Shown piece after piece: positions 53,326 to 64,000 of a stretch of 64,000 nucleotides of DNA. Source of the DNA: Cordilura impudica (taxonomy: Eukaryota > Arthropoda > Insecta > Diptera > Scathophagidae); contig OY821517.1 of NCBI GenBank assembly GCA_963682025.1, positions 53,588,662 through 53,652,661 on the forward strand. Reading direction: 5' to 3'. The notes beneath the pieces were generated by a model. The model did not search any database, was not told the origin of the DNA, and was given only the letters and a program-made list of their open reading frames with translations. Position numbers and translations under genes: made by a program. Every line of letters begins with the position of its first letter. Position 1 is the first letter of the stretch.

Positions 53326-56010
53326 CCGTTCTTGGCGGGGGTGCAAAAGGTGCCCTTGCACGTGGGCGGCGAAGTCAAAGGGCGGCCACCTGCCAACTAT
53401 TATTTAAGAAAATTAATATTAAAAAAAATTTGATTTTAATTTTGAGTACTAAACTGAAAAAAAAAACTTTGTCTAATTAAGTAGAAGCAAACAAAACGTT
53501 ATTTTGTTTTACCAGAAATACTGTGAAGATCCTAGTACATAAAAATTTAAAAATTACTGAATTCTGTTCTTCTTCAGACTCTAATATTCATATAAAAATT
53601 TGAAAGAATGTGTGTATGTACGATATTTCTTTAAAAATTTCTAAGTGATATTCATGGGAATTTTTAACTTATTTTGATTTGTTCAAAGTAATAACTAATT
53701 AACGCAATAAAAGAGTATGTGTATGTAAAATTGTGAGTACATGTTTTGATTTTGCTGCTCCTTTAGAAAACACATGAATACTTTAAATTTGTTTTTTCCA
53801 ATTAACTTATGTTTTTTTATTTTAAAATCCATGACAAAATATGTTATTATTATATTAACTTATTATATTTATAGTGAATTAGAATTAATTACAAGTGGTC
53901 ATAGTTGGGTACCTAATACATTTTTATTAATAATTGCTTACTAAATATTATTATAAGTGTTTATAAGTTTATGCTACAAATACAGAATTGTTAATAAAGG
54001 TAAGCTTTATTATTTATAAATCGTATTATGAATAAGAAAATAACACACCTTCTTAGATTTCAGGAAGAAAAACAAAAAGGCAATCTGGTGCTTACTATCG
54101 AAAAAAGAAAGACAAAAACTAAAAGAAATAGAGAAACTAAGTGGGTCGTTAACGCAATTTTTGCAACATTCAATAAAACCACATGTGGCTAGATTCGTCT
54201 TCAAGCCCTACAGAAAAGCCAGAAAGTCCTCGAGATGACTCATAAACATCAGATTCAGAAGAAGAGTTTTCTTAAGAAGCTGAATTAGTAAGCTCGTCTT
54301 TAGTGCTGGCAGATCCTGGAACATGGCCTGAAATTTAAGTGAAGAAAGGACCAGTGCAACTTCGTGATAATGTTCATTTCCCACCAGATGAGGCAAACAG
54401 AAGATTTTCTACAAAATATTTTTTTTAGAAACTTAGAAAATGGTGAAACAGTTTCCAGAAACTGGATAGTTTACTCTTCACAACTGAATAATGTATTTTG
54501 TTTTTGCTGCAAATTATTCAGCTTAAATATTATTAAGCTGACCAGTGGTGGATATTCGGATTGGCGACATGCAACAACGTATTTTGTTCAACATGAAAAT
54601 AGTGCACAACATATAGAATGTTCAAAAAAGTGGTGTGAATTAAAAATGAGAATGCAAACGAACTGTGCAATAGATAAAGAACTTCAAACATACTATAAAA
54701 TGGAGACAAAACGATGGCCTCGTATTATTGAAAGAATGATAGCTATTATTCAATTTTTATCTGGTCAGTCTTTAGCATTCCGAGGCACATCGTCAGAACT
54801 ATACCATCCAAACATGAAAGCTGTAGAAAAGTTAACTAAATTTGATCCCATAATAACAGAGCATGTAAAAAATGTACGAACTTCAGAACAAAAAAAATTC
54901 ATATTTAGGAATCCATTTTCAAAACTAATTATTTAATTTTATTTAAATTATTTAATTTTTTTTCTGCCTCTCCATATAGATGGAATATTTTAAAAATTAA
55001 AATTAAAAATTTAACTTTAAAACCTTTAGTGGTACTAGATGGTCAAGTCGTTTTGACGCTATAAGACCCTTGCAGCAAAATATTAAAGAAATTTCTGAAA
55101 GTTTAATCAATTTCACAGATGACCAAAGCAGACATACATATAAGCACAAGGAATATGGCAAATCGTTATCTGAGAAATTAAAGTCATTTAATTTTTTTGT
55201 TCATTAATTATCTGGCTAGATATACTTTCAAAAATTGATGTAGTTAGCAAAATGCTACAAAATTCTAACATTGACATTATTGAATGTAGTTAGTAAAGCG
55301 TTGGGTAATTTAAAAAGATTTTTAAATGCGAAAAGAAACGATGCCAGTTTTAATGAATATATAAGCCAAGCTACAAACCATGCACGTATTATTGATGTAG
55401 AAAACGAATTTCCACAGACCCGCATAAGAAAAAGACCCGTCAATTGTTATATGAATCAAGTGACGAATTTGTACAAGATCCTAAACAAAACTTTAAAATG
55501 AATTTTTATTTTCGCATTATAGATAGAGCGAATAATTCTGCAGAGGAAAGATTTACGTTGTTAGATCAATGTAATAATACCTATGGTTTTTTGTATTCCT
55601 TCCATTTGGAAGTTTTTCTACAAATAAGTATTAAGGATGCCATAGAGAAAGACCTCAATGTATATGAACTATTTAACGAAATATTAAGTTTTAGGTAAAT
55701 ATTTCTTACTGTGGCAAAGCCTATAATGACTTTGAATTACATCATACAAAACGACTTAATATCATCATTTCCTAATTTTTGTATAGCATTAAGAATTTTT
55801 TTAAACACTTCCTGTAACTGTAGCATCTGGATAAAGAAGTTTTTCAAAATTAAAATTGATAAAAAATTACCTAAGGTCGTCGATGTCACAAGAAAGGCTA
55901 ATCAATCTTGCCTTGTTATCGATAGAAAAAGATATCTGTGAGAATATAAGCTTATCTCAAGTAATTGATGATTTTGCTTCAACAAAAGCAAGAAGAGTAA
56001 AATTGTGAAA
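53326..56010 (+). mobile_element. hAT element of ZMYM/TTF type, right end not found
   Basis: CAGGCCCGTTCTTGGCGG at 53326, followed by GGGTGCAAAAGGTGCCCTTG, is GC-rich and unlike everything nearby; it fits a hAT tip of the ZMYM-like group. A transposase pseudogene follows. No inverted copy of the tip is visible after the gene, so the 3' end is probably lost. Confidence 0.55.
54050..56008 (+). pseudogene. hAT transposase, ZMYM/TTF-finger type, broken
   Basis: Start region SGAYYRKKK and LRDNVHFPPDEANRRFSTKY lie in frames before ORF 54364-54936 (190 aa), which carries the TTF-type finger and flanks: NWIVYSSQLNNVFCFCCKLF, SGGYSDWRHATTYFVQHE, FLSGQSLAFRGTSSEL. Later blocks are TRWSSRFDAIRPLQQNI (near 55030), IDVENEFPQTRIRKRP (55271-55501) and IDRANNSAEERFTLLDQCN (55444-55698). 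The C-terminal dimerisation domain near 55800-56006 reads LPVTVASG*RSFSKLKLIKN then LALLSIEKDICENISL; the star marks a TAA where Glu is usual. An AT-rich insertion or deletion at about 54937-55015 and several frameshifts make it non-functional. Confidence 0.8.
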
Positions 56011-56282
56011 TCTGTTTTTGTTTGTTAGTTTCATTTACTTTGTTTTTTATGAAACTAATAGGTAATTTATTTTATGTTTATTGAAATGAAATATTACATA
56101 ATTTTTTCTAATTTATTTGTTTTTTTAGGAACTAATAACAGACAAAGTTGCTGGCAACCCTGAGCGTTGAACGTACATTTTATCTGTGGTTAAATATAAC
56201 AAAAATAAAATACAAATTGTGTTTAGAAAACTTATCCTATAAAGACAAAAATTTAACAACACTTAAAACATAGTTTCTAGTA

Positions 56283-57150
56283 TTGGAAGAACTTAAAGTA
56301 TGCCAAAAAAAAGCTGCTCGTAGAAGTATTGCTAATAAAAGTAATACAAATATTTGTGTTCAATGTGAAGTTGAAGTTAAAGAAGAATCAGATGATTTTA
56401 TAGAATGTGACAAATGTGAAAAAATGTTTCATTTTAAATGCTCTGGTTTATCTAAAAGAGAGTTTGAGAGACTAGTTAAAGATGATAATGCGGTGTTCTT
56501 ATGCCAATTTTGTAAGGAAGAAGGTGGAGATATTAGAAAAGAGTTAAACACAATAAAAACAGAATTAAAACAATTAAAGAAATTAGAGAAACAAGATCAG
56601 CTGACCGAATCAATACAATTTATGTCAACAAAGTTTGATGAGGTATTCAAGGATGTAGCCGAAAACAAGAAAAAAATATCTGAAATTACAAAAGAAAATA
56701 AAAAAACTTAAAAATGAGATAAAAGATCTAAAAAGTTCTATGAAAATTGTGAATGATAAATTGGTAAAAAATGATTGTATCATTAGTGGTCTGGAAGTTG
56801 CTAATGGAGTTAATGCTAAGGATGCTGTCTTTGAATTATCGAAAGATATTGGTGTTGAATTGGGACAAGGTGATGTCGAAGAAACTTATTTTGTTGGAAA
56901 AAGAGATAAGAAACCGGATGTAAAAAAACTGTAGTGATTAAATTTTCATCTAGATTTAACAAAGGAAAACTAATGTCATCAAAATCTAAATTGAAAGAAA
57001 AAGAAACAACAAACAGAATTTACGTAAATGATTACCATAGCAAAGAAACTTTGAATCTATGGAATCATGCTAAATCACTAAAAGCTATAGGCTATCAACA
57101 TGTATATGGGCAACTTCAAATATTTACGGCACCTAGACAATTTTTTTTTT
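56283..57150 (+). pseudogene. Retrotransposon ORF1: PHD-type finger plus coiled coil, first part
   Basis: ORF 56283-56711 (142 aa) has NICVQCEVEVKEESDDFIEC, CDKCEKMFHFKCSGL and FLCQFCKEE, the Cys/His spacing of a PHD finger, which occurs in ORF1 of CR1-type elements (family knowledge). A Lys/Glu-rich coiled coil follows (KKLEKQDQLTESIQ). A one-base shift near 56705 leads to 56740-56934 (NDKLVKNDCIISGLEVANGV, an RNA-binding-like region) and a further shift to 56934-57170 with SKEKETTNRIYVND-like text and AIGYQHVYG. The frame ends at TAPRQ, where foreign sequence begins. The protein probably coats the element RNA. Confidence 0.75.
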
Positions 57151-57991
57151 TAAAGTTTTTTTTTGTCTGACATCAATGTCGATATGCGTGTGTATCAACC
57201 GATATTTGAGCATGTGAAATCCGTTCGTGTTAATCATTTTTATTAAACGGCGCAAATTTTACGGCGGTTTAAAGTTAAAAATTAAAAAAATATATTAAAA
57301 TTACAGTTTTTGTTACAATTGAAAAAGGATAACGGTTGTGGATAATACCCCTTAAGGGCTTTCTTAGCATACTAAAATATTTGTAAAAGCTTCAATACTT
57401 TTTAAAAAAACACTGAAAAAAAATAAACAAAATTTTTTTTTTTGATCGTGTATGCATATAAAAATTTATTTAAAATTGTTAAAGATTTTACAAAATTACG
57501 GCTAGTATGAGACATAATTTGCAATATTTTGGGTAAAAACTATTTGCTTATCGCTAATGGTTTAAGAGATATAGCCATTTAAACCTTACCACTCATGATT
57601 TTTTTTACCAAATTATATATTAAGATCAGTAATACCTTTAAAATTGTTAGTTTTTTCTGAGTTTAGTATAGTATTAATATATTTTTCAATACTTACTGAG
57701 ATATTTATTCTTATCCCATAACATTTTTTTTAATGTTTCGAACAAAATAAAATACCAAAAAGACTATTTCAATTATTATTTATTAATTTTTTTTATTTAA
57801 AATAGTAAATGTGTTACAAATTAAGATATAGCATCAAGATCTATCAAATACTGCAGTTTTTAATATGAATAGTAATAATTATATAATTAAAAATATTTCA
57901 ACATAAAAGGTAAAAAATCATAAAAGTACATACTTAATTAGTAACTAAATAATATGCAACGTAAGTTAATTAATTAAGTAACAGATAGTAA

Positions 57992-59596
57992 CTATTTTTT
58001 TCGTTGTCTTTTAATTTTTATTTCGGCAATTGGATTATAATTATCAGGGCTTAGATTGTAATGATAACAAGGTGGTTCTTTATAACATATATTGCATGAC
58101 AAGTAGTTAATAAATAATTTATTACTTTGGTTATTGCACCAAATGACTTGATGGATCTTCATTGAGTTCGGTGCAGGCTTTATGTCAATTTTTAAAAGTT
58201 CATCATAGTATATTATATCATTTTCGTGTACTAAGTAGCCATTCACGTTCGATTTGGTTATTAAATCGAAAATATCTTGTGCAGAGATAATATCTCTTCC
58301 GTGTAATACAGCTCGATCACATAATCCTTTCACGGTGCCTCCTATACCATCTGCAATACTTTTACCATGGCCCGAAGTTGAAAAATTCCATGTTGCCTCT
58401 TGAAGTTTTAAAATTGTGCAATGATGAAATAAGAGATAAAAATTATATTTATTTTTATATTGGGTTGCAGGGCCATCGCTTTGAAAATGAATTATTTTGA
58501 CACGAGGTACATGCTCTTTAATAAGATTTAGCACTGGTTTTATATGGGCCCAAATGGATGCTGCATCGTGGCGTAGGCACTCAGAAACAGTACAAAAAGA
58601 AACACACTTTATAGTGTTTTCTAAAGGTTCGCGGAAAAAAAATGCACCGGTATGTAAAGATACTTGTTTTTTTGACGCTCCGAAGTGTACGCTCTGAATT
58701 TCGGTTGCATATTTACACAAGTAATTCTCCGAAAAATCGACGACTACAAGAACTTCACCTTCCTTTAAAGTGTTTTTTAAATTTTGGACGAATTTCAATT
58801 GGTGGTCTGTATCATGAACATGCTTTAAATAAAAAGGTGTTTGGGTATTTAGTAACACAACTAACTCGTTAACATTGCATTTTATAGCTTCTTTTGACGT
58901 GACTTTTACGTGGTATATTAAGCCTTTAGCACCCTTTCGGTCAATTGTTTTCTGACACCACTTATAGTAAAAAGTCTCTTCTAGACCAATTTCAGCCTCC
59001 GGAATTGCTTTTTTATTGCAAACTTTGCATTCTCTATACATACAAGATTTCGAATCTAAGTTACATGCTACCATTGAAATAAAGTTATGTGAGCTAGATG
59101 AAGATAAAACCTTTAATCGGTACAACTTTTGCAGCATTAAATCAAAGTTAGTGTGTGTTTTACACAAACATGTATTTCGAGCAGACATCTTACTTTTAAT
59201 TATCCAAAAGGGCTTGTATTTAGCAAAAGTATTAAAGGATATTTTGAGTTTAGTTTCTTTGCAAAACTTTTGGTGCAGATTAGTAAGAGTATCTTGAAGA
59301 AATCGTTTTCGAAATACTTTACCATTTTTCCTTATAATATCCCTTTTTCCTGGACATATACCAGAGATTTGATCTTTTTGTAAAAACTGTTCAATTAAAT
59401 GTTTTATTGTGTTCTTCTTACAACCTCTATTTTCTTGGAGAGATTTAAAATTTATATTTTTATTTTGTTGATAACGATTAACTATGTGATATAAAATTTT
59501 ACGGCTTTTATATTTCTTTAACACTTTTCCAGAAATGATTTTGGAGTACATAGATTTTTCTTTATGAGTTACTATATTTTGTTTATTTTTAACCAA
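57992..59596 (-). CDS. DDE-like transposase, long form, C-terminal 534 aa
   Basis: An uninterrupted 534-codon frame in the minus direction. It has a basic N-part with a likely helix-turn-helix (NRGCKKNTIKHLIEQFLQ), then KETKLKISFNTFAKYKPFWI, Cys-rich CLCKTHTNFDLM and CMYRECKVCNKK, GEVLVVVDFSENYLCKY (candidate first Asp), LRHDAASIWAHI, IHFQSDGPATQYKNKYNFYL (second Asp), and WNFSTSGHGKSIADGIGG. The tail has YLSCNICYKEPPCYHYNL. The same motif order occurs in the 378-aa protein at 16597-17733, so they are one superfamily. The first Met-like codon (TTG) is not a true start: the frame continues the upstream ORF 59572-60219 after a one-base slip near 59597. No stop within 534 codons suggests a young copy. 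Superfamily unknown to me. Confidence 0.75.
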   Translation of the reverse strand: MVKNKQNIVTHKEKSMYSKIISGKVLKKYKSRKILYHIVNRYQQNKNINFKSLQENRGCKKNTIKHLIEQFLQKDQISGICPGKRDIIRKNGKVFRKRFLQDTLTNLHQKFCKETKLKISFNTFAKYKPFWIIKSKMSARNTCLCKTHTNFDLMLQKLYRLKVLSSSSSHNFISMVACNLDSKSCMYRECKVCNKKAIPEAEIGLEETFYYKWCQKTIDRKGAKGLIYHVKVTSKEAIKCNVNELVVLLNTQTPFYLKHVHDTDHQLKFVQNLKNTLKEGEVLVVVDFSENYLCKYATEIQSVHFGASKKQVSLHTGAFFFREPLENTIKCVSFCTVSECLRHDAASIWAHIKPVLNLIKEHVPRVKIIHFQSDGPATQYKNKYNFYLLFHHCTILKLQEATWNFSTSGHGKSIADGIGGTVKGLCDRAVLHGRDIISAQDIFDLITKSNVNGYLVHENDIIYYDELLKIDIKPAPNSMKIHQVIWCNNQSNKLFINYLSCNICYKEPPCYHYNLSPDNYNPIAEIKIKRQRKK

Positions 59597-60219
59597 TTGT
59601 TTTCTAAAACCTCACAAAACATTAGTCGCTTTTTCACCGCACTGTGTCCTTGTTTCATAATTTTTTTTACATTTTTTTCGGGAGTGGTTTCAATTGGTTT
59701 TGATATTCTCTTAAATTTTTGTTTCCAATACCTTACGCGAGTTTTATTATCCTCAATAGTTTTTCTCATCTGTTCAATTTTTCTTCTTAATGCAGATTCC
59801 CGAGCTAGCGAACGTTTAAGCGCTTTTCGAACCCGGTTTGTTACCTTCAAACATTCAAAAGATTTTCCACATTCTTTGCAATTAAAATTGTTCTGCAAAT
59901 TAGAAGCTGCAACTGACGCTTCTTTAGTTAAATCTTGGCCTTCAGTGATAGATTCTAATCCTTTTTCAATTTTTTTTAATCCGCAATTTTTTGTTTTGAT
60001 GGCATTGTTTTTATTATTATTATTATTATTATTGTTATTTAAAACCGAATACCTAACTGACTTTCTTACACCAGTTTGCGATTTGTTTGCTGTTTTTTTT
60101 TTTTTGCTTTTTATTTTTTCAGATTGGCGATATTCGCGTCTTTTATCGGTTAATTTGTTTCGCTTCTCAGTTTTCTTTTTACGAATTTCACGTTTTTTTA
60201 ATGTGTAATCTGAAACCAT
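59572..60219 (-). pseudogene. N-terminal half of the long-form DDE-like transposase (frameshifted)
   Basis: A 215-aa minus frame starts at ATG with a very basic region (KKREIRKKKTEKRNK), an Asn run of about nine, a C-x2-C pair (CKECGKSF), a long basic coiled coil (RKALKRSLARESALRRKIEQ, YWKQKFKR) and KKRLMFCEVLENN. It overlaps the next ORF by 25 bases in another frame. The text after ENN fits the downstream frame (LVKNKQNIVTHKEKS) if one T is missing in AATTGG at about 59597. With that slip the whole protein would be about 740 aa, so this is one gene with one break. Confidence 0.72.
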
Positions 60220-61664
60220 TTTACTAATTTTTATTCACAACTGTTCACGCACATAAATAAAATAAACATATTAATTCTTTGAAGCATTCAGCAAAGGCTA
60301 CTGTGATCATAGAGTTTTTATAATAAAGCAAGTGCTTTAAGATGTCATTGCATCGGTGGTAATTTGACGGTTTTCGCGGTAGTATATTTCAATTGTTTTG
60401 TTGAAATTTGTTAAGGTGGCCCTGGTGAATATTGTTTAAAAATATAGTCTCACTTTCTAGGGTTTAAAAAAACGCGTTTTTTTTTTGCAAATATTAATAT
60501 TGGAACGATTATAAAATACTTGTTGGGATTCTGGGTTACTTATTAACCCGAATTCAAAAATAATTCTTTTAAATGTTCAAAATCAAATATTTCATACTAG
60601 GATGCTTTTTGAGGTTAGCAACATTTTGTTTCCGCCATAAAATTTTAAATCCTTAAAATTTTTTGATGCGTTTTCGATTTTAGTATCAAGCTCAGTAAAG
60701 TCTTCCATTCTATGTACGTTTGAGCAGAATTGATACAGCGCTTTAGTTGTCACAAAGCGAAATGTGTTTGGAAAAAACTGTCGCTGCACGCGCCAGGATT
60801 GTAAAAAAATTATTTTTTTTGCACTTTATCGGTTTAGTCCGTCGCGAAGAATCTATTTAGATATCTAATCATGTTCCTATTCCATGTTTTTATATAAAAA
60901 AAAAGTTTAAAAAAAATTGTTTTTTTGCAAAAATTTTCAAAAGTTCATAAAATTTTTGCGTTTAAAAATTTTAAAGTGCGTTTTTGCCTCGGAGGTGCAC
61001 TTTAGGAAGTTACTCACATCACGCAATACACTAGCCAACTTAAAAAACAATTCAGATTGTCAGACGCAAAAAAGATACATTTTCAAAAAATTTACGCTAA
61101 TTTCTTTTAAGTTTGTGATGTCCGTGATACGTTATTTGTGCACTGACACCAACTTGATATACCTCAAACTTTACAAAATTACGCCGTTATTTCAATTCTG
61201 CACTTAAAGCTCATTTTTATTAAACGGCGCAAAAACCCTACGTAAAATCTTCAAAAAGTTTAAGATTCCGAAAATTTTGGTTTCACTTGTAAACCACCAT
61301 GCAAATTTTCACTCAGCAGCGATATCAAAAAAATTTTTTTAATGGATATATCCTCCAAGTTTAGTGACTATATTTTGTATTGGTTTGGATCTGAAAGCTA
61401 AAAACTGTTACAAAGAAAACGGGATGAATGAAAAAACTCTTGCAAGTTTCAAGTCGTTTTTTTAATTTTTCGAATTTTAATTGACCACCAATTCTTAAGG
61501 TGAAGACTTTTCAACGTAAAACTTTGCACGTCATATTCTTCAAGTATAGTCATCCAAACTCTGTACAACGTTTTATTCAATTCATAAAACTTAACGAAAT
61601 AAGAGGCATAGTATGTCGGTTTCAGCAGGTGCTCAAAAAATTTGAAATAACTCATATGTCCGTG
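60220..61664. other. Non-coding part of the insertion, upstream of the DDE-like gene
   Basis: No conserved frame. Small ORFs on both strands overlap each other and show no motifs. It may hold the promoter and one terminus of the element. Confidence 0.35.
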
Positions 61665-61862
61665 ACGGTAGAGTTTATTGTAAAAAAAGTGATATAGTTA
61701 TCAAAGGTTCAACTTATAAGATGTCAAGATGATGTGGATGAATTATTATTAACTGCAACAACAAATAAGCATTGGAAACGTAGATCTTTAGTACAAAATA
61801 GAAATGAGGCTGCTGATGATTCTAGTGACGGTGATGGTGCAGCTTATGAATCCCCTTATTAG
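61665..61862 (+). pseudogene. Retrotransposon ORF1, end part
   Basis: DGRVYCKKSDIVIKGSTYK is followed, after a one-base shift, by QDDVDELLLTATTNKHWKRR, SLVQNRNEAADDSSDGDGAA and YESPY stop. It continues the ORF1 that broke off at 57140 and ends with an acidic tail. Confidence 0.65.
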
Positions 61863-61929
61863 GGAAGTATATTTTTTGTGTTTTTTATATAAAAGTATTA
61901 AATATTATTATTTTTTTCAAATCATTATG

Positions 61930-64000
61930 TATAAAAATCAATATTTTCAAAATTTTTCAAATTTTCAAAATTATATTTATGGAATTAATTTAAATTTTAT
62001 GAATATAATTAGTATAAATATCAGAAGCGTTTCTTCTTTGAACAAATTTAATAAATTTAAATCTTTAATTGCTAATTTTCCGAAATTGCCTGATGTAATC
62101 ACGGTACAAGAAACATGGTTTGAAAGAGATGTTTTACAATTATAGAAATGATGGTTATGGTGGTACATCACTATTTATTAATAAGAATTTAAAATATTCG
62201 GTAAATATTTGTAAAACTGAAAACTTTGTTGAGATAATATCTATAATTATAGAAAATTTTAAAGTAAATCATAATCCTGTGAAATTAAATTCATATCGCA
62301 GAAATGTTCGGTTAATGATTTTATAAATAGTCTTGAAGTAGTTTTATATGATTGAGCTCAAAATCCGCTTTTAATAGTTGGTGATTCAAACATTGACATG
62401 TTCCATGGTCAACATTTTGTAGATCTATCTGCAATGTTTCAGAACTTTGACTGTTCGAGCGTCCATAACTTGGTAACGAGACCTACCAGTAAAACATGTA
62501 TAGACCACATTTTTAGTAATTTTTCTGAGCAAATTTATGTTGATTCGATTGAGTGTAATCTTTCAGATCACAATATATTGTGCTGTAAAATTGGTAGTAA
62601 AAGACAAGTCAATGATTTTATTGAGAAATCAAAAATTCATTGTGATTATATGAAAGCCAAAGAATATTTACAAAATAATATACCATTTATTTTCTCAAAA
62701 TTGGATGTATCTGATCAAACAGAAAATTTATTTTCGTGTATGGGAAATGCGTTAAGTAATTACACAGTTGTTTCAAGTTGTAAAAAGCAGCTTTGTTTTG
62801 AGATGACTCCTTGGGGGAATAAGAACTTACAGGAACTTATTTTACTCAAGAAAAATTTGCTGAAGAAAAGACGTAAATGCAAGAATGGTCATAGATTGAA
62901 TGACATGTTAAAAAGGTTGAGCAGGGTCATTAAGGTAGCCATTAAGATATGTAGAGATAACTACTATGTTGATGGTTTGAATGAGGCTGGAAATGATCAG
63001 AGGAAATGTTGGAAGTTTATAAACTCTACTCTTGGTCGGTCAAGAGAGCGTAAGGTAGTTCTTACTGATTCTCAGGGAATTGTAATAAATTCGGATCAGG
63101 TAAAAACCGATTACTTAAATACCCATTTTCTTAAGTCTGTGGAAAATCTTAAACAGCAAATTGATGTGCAGTTGGGGCGATGTATTTACTTCATTGAGAA
63201 CAATTTCTCAACTTCCTCACCGTTTCAATTTTGGATATGTTATTTTAATGACATCTCTGAAGCTATAACTACTATTAAAATAAACAAAAGTGCTGGATAC
63301 GATAACATATCACCTAAATTTATTAAAGAATGTGGAGATGAAATTGCACCATTGTTATGCGACATTTTTTGTAAAATGATAACTACCTCAGTGTACCCCA
63401 ATGTTCTGAAAGTTCATAAAATAATTCCAATACCGAAGGAAATTAGATCTTCCACTGTAGAGAAATATCGACCAATTGCAGTTTTATCTTCAATAGATAA
63501 AATATTTGAGAAAATTATTTATGACAAATTATTATTTTATGTAGAGAAAAACAAGCTATTGTATGATTTTCAATTTGGTTTTAGGAAAGGATGTGGTGCG
63601 GAGGATGCTGTTTTAAATATAATAAACTGTATATGTAAAGGTTTGGATGAAGGCTTTAATGATGTTGTAGGAGTATTTTTAGACTTTTCGAAGGCTTTTG
63701 ATCTTGTTGATCATAAAATATTACTAAAAAAATTGTCATTTTATGGAGTAAAGGGTAAAGAATTATTGCTGTTTGAAAGTTATTTCTCGGAAAGGAAACA
63801 ATATGTTCAGGTCAATCAGTCCTCGAGCTTTATTAGTACGGTTAAATATGGAATACCCCAAGGAAGTGGATTGGGTCCCCTGCTTTTTTCTATTTACTTA
63901 AATGACATAGGTAATCTTGATTTAACAGGAAAGATTTTCATTTTTGCGGATGATGTATGCATATTTTATCCTTTTAAGCACGACTTGGTGTTGAAAACTT
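61930..64000 (+). pseudogene. Retrotransposon ORF2: endonuclease plus reverse transcriptase (partial)
   Basis: The AP endonuclease starts with MNIISINIRSVSSLNKFNKF and VITVQETWF (61998-62118). It shifts frame near 62145 (NDGYGGTSLFINKNLKY) and again near 62310. From 62356 one frame stays open to the last base, about 548 codons: LLIVGDSNIDM and LSDHNILCCKIG finish the endonuclease. The RT then has KINKSAGYDNISPKFIKECG, YRPIAVLSSIDKIFEKIIY, FQFGFRKGCGAEDAVLNII, VFLDFSKAFDLVDHKILL, GIPQGSGLGPLLFSIYLNDI and the catalytic FADD at 63943-63954. A TGA sits just before the open frame (62353). The thumb and 3' end are outside the window. This enzyme nicks DNA and copies the element RNA at the nick. Confidence 0.85.

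Larger units (their letters stand above)
57150..61664 (-). mobile_element. Insertion in ORF1 carrying a long-form DDE-like transposase
   Basis: Coding sequence of the retrotransposon stops after TAPR near 57140 and resumes at RDGRVYCKKSDIVIKG near 61665, so about 4.5 kb is inserted. Its genes lie on the minus strand. I could not identify clear terminal inverted repeats or a TSD. TTATTAAACGGCGCAAA occurs in the same orientation near both ends (57240-57256, 61217-61233) within a 23-base match. Confidence 0.65.
56250..64000 (+). mobile_element. CR1-like non-LTR retrotransposon, interrupted, runs off the window
   Basis: ORF1 with a PHD finger (56283-57150, resuming at about 61665-61860) and ORF2 with endonuclease and RT (61950-64000) form one element. 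A 4.5-kb stretch with a DDE-like transposon separates the two halves of ORF1. The 3' end lies beyond base 64000. Confidence 0.82.

Noticed and set aside
53320..53400. GC-rich patch as a CpG island or promoter
   Set aside because: Position and CAGGCCC start fit a hAT terminus before a hAT gene; flies lack CpG islands.
58497..60208. Plus-strand ORFs, including a 214-aa hydrophobic one at 59564-60208
   Set aside because: They are antisense shadows of the minus-strand transposase with its Lys/Asn-rich N-terminus.

Overview
The window looks like a piece of a large, AT-rich dipteran genome, probably a brachyceran fly. The clues are many interspersed repeats with TATACCC and CGGTCTAGACCG ends and CCGT/CGGA runs, short GT-AG introns, and the transposon families present. 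That is inference from style and families, not from a host marker. I found no convincing host gene, rRNA, tRNA, CRISPR array or viral gene. Almost everything I can interpret is transposable element (TE) or simple repeat, so this is best read as intergenic or heterochromatic DNA.

Layout. 0-8 kb: two broken Transib (RAG1-like) transposase copies, a five-copy 128-bp tandem repeat, a Penelope-like C-terminus with a GIY-YIG motif, and short interspersed repeats. 10-12.5 kb: a 2.46-kb fold-back element with 1.16-kb arms, hAT-type tips and an 8-bp target duplication (TSD). 12.8-20.2 kb: two copies of a 0.78-kb repeat. The first is split by a 5'-truncated RT/RNase H retrotransposon. The second, inverted, is split by a 2.74-kb DNA transposon of a family I cannot name and by a 1.30-kb Tc1-like element with an intron. 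20.9-23.7 kb: a Tc1/mariner-type non-autonomous element swollen by about 2.2 kb of (AAAAATT)n. 24.4-34.9 kb: a Tc1-like pseudogene, a possible hAT shell split by a jockey/CR1-group retrotransposon, a complete 2.57-kb BED-finger hAT element with 8-bp TSD, and another 0.76-kb repeat. 35.0-41.3 kb: about 2.8 kb of (AGATAAAT)n, 1.8 kb of degenerate AAAT repeats, and a palindromic element whose arms are 21-22-bp repeats. 42.9-49.7 kb: a long-TIR DNA transposon (CACTGTGG tips, TTA duplication) whose right TIR received a complete 3.45-kb Transib with CACAGTG tips. 50.8-56.0 kb: a retrotransposon fragment, a second fold-back arm and a ZMYM/TTF-type hAT pseudogene. 56.3-64.0 kb: a PHD-finger ORF1 plus EN-RT ORF2 retrotransposon running off the window, interrupted in ORF1 by a second, longer member of the unnamed transposase family.

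The genes do not form a host pathway. They are selfish elements inserted into one another, and the nesting gives relative ages. Most copies carry only one to a few stops or frameshifts, so several were probably active fairly recently. The least explained items are the unnamed DDE-like transposase family (short and long forms), the fold-back family with three different outer tips on one conserved arm, and the very long perfect microsatellites, one of them inside a mobile element.
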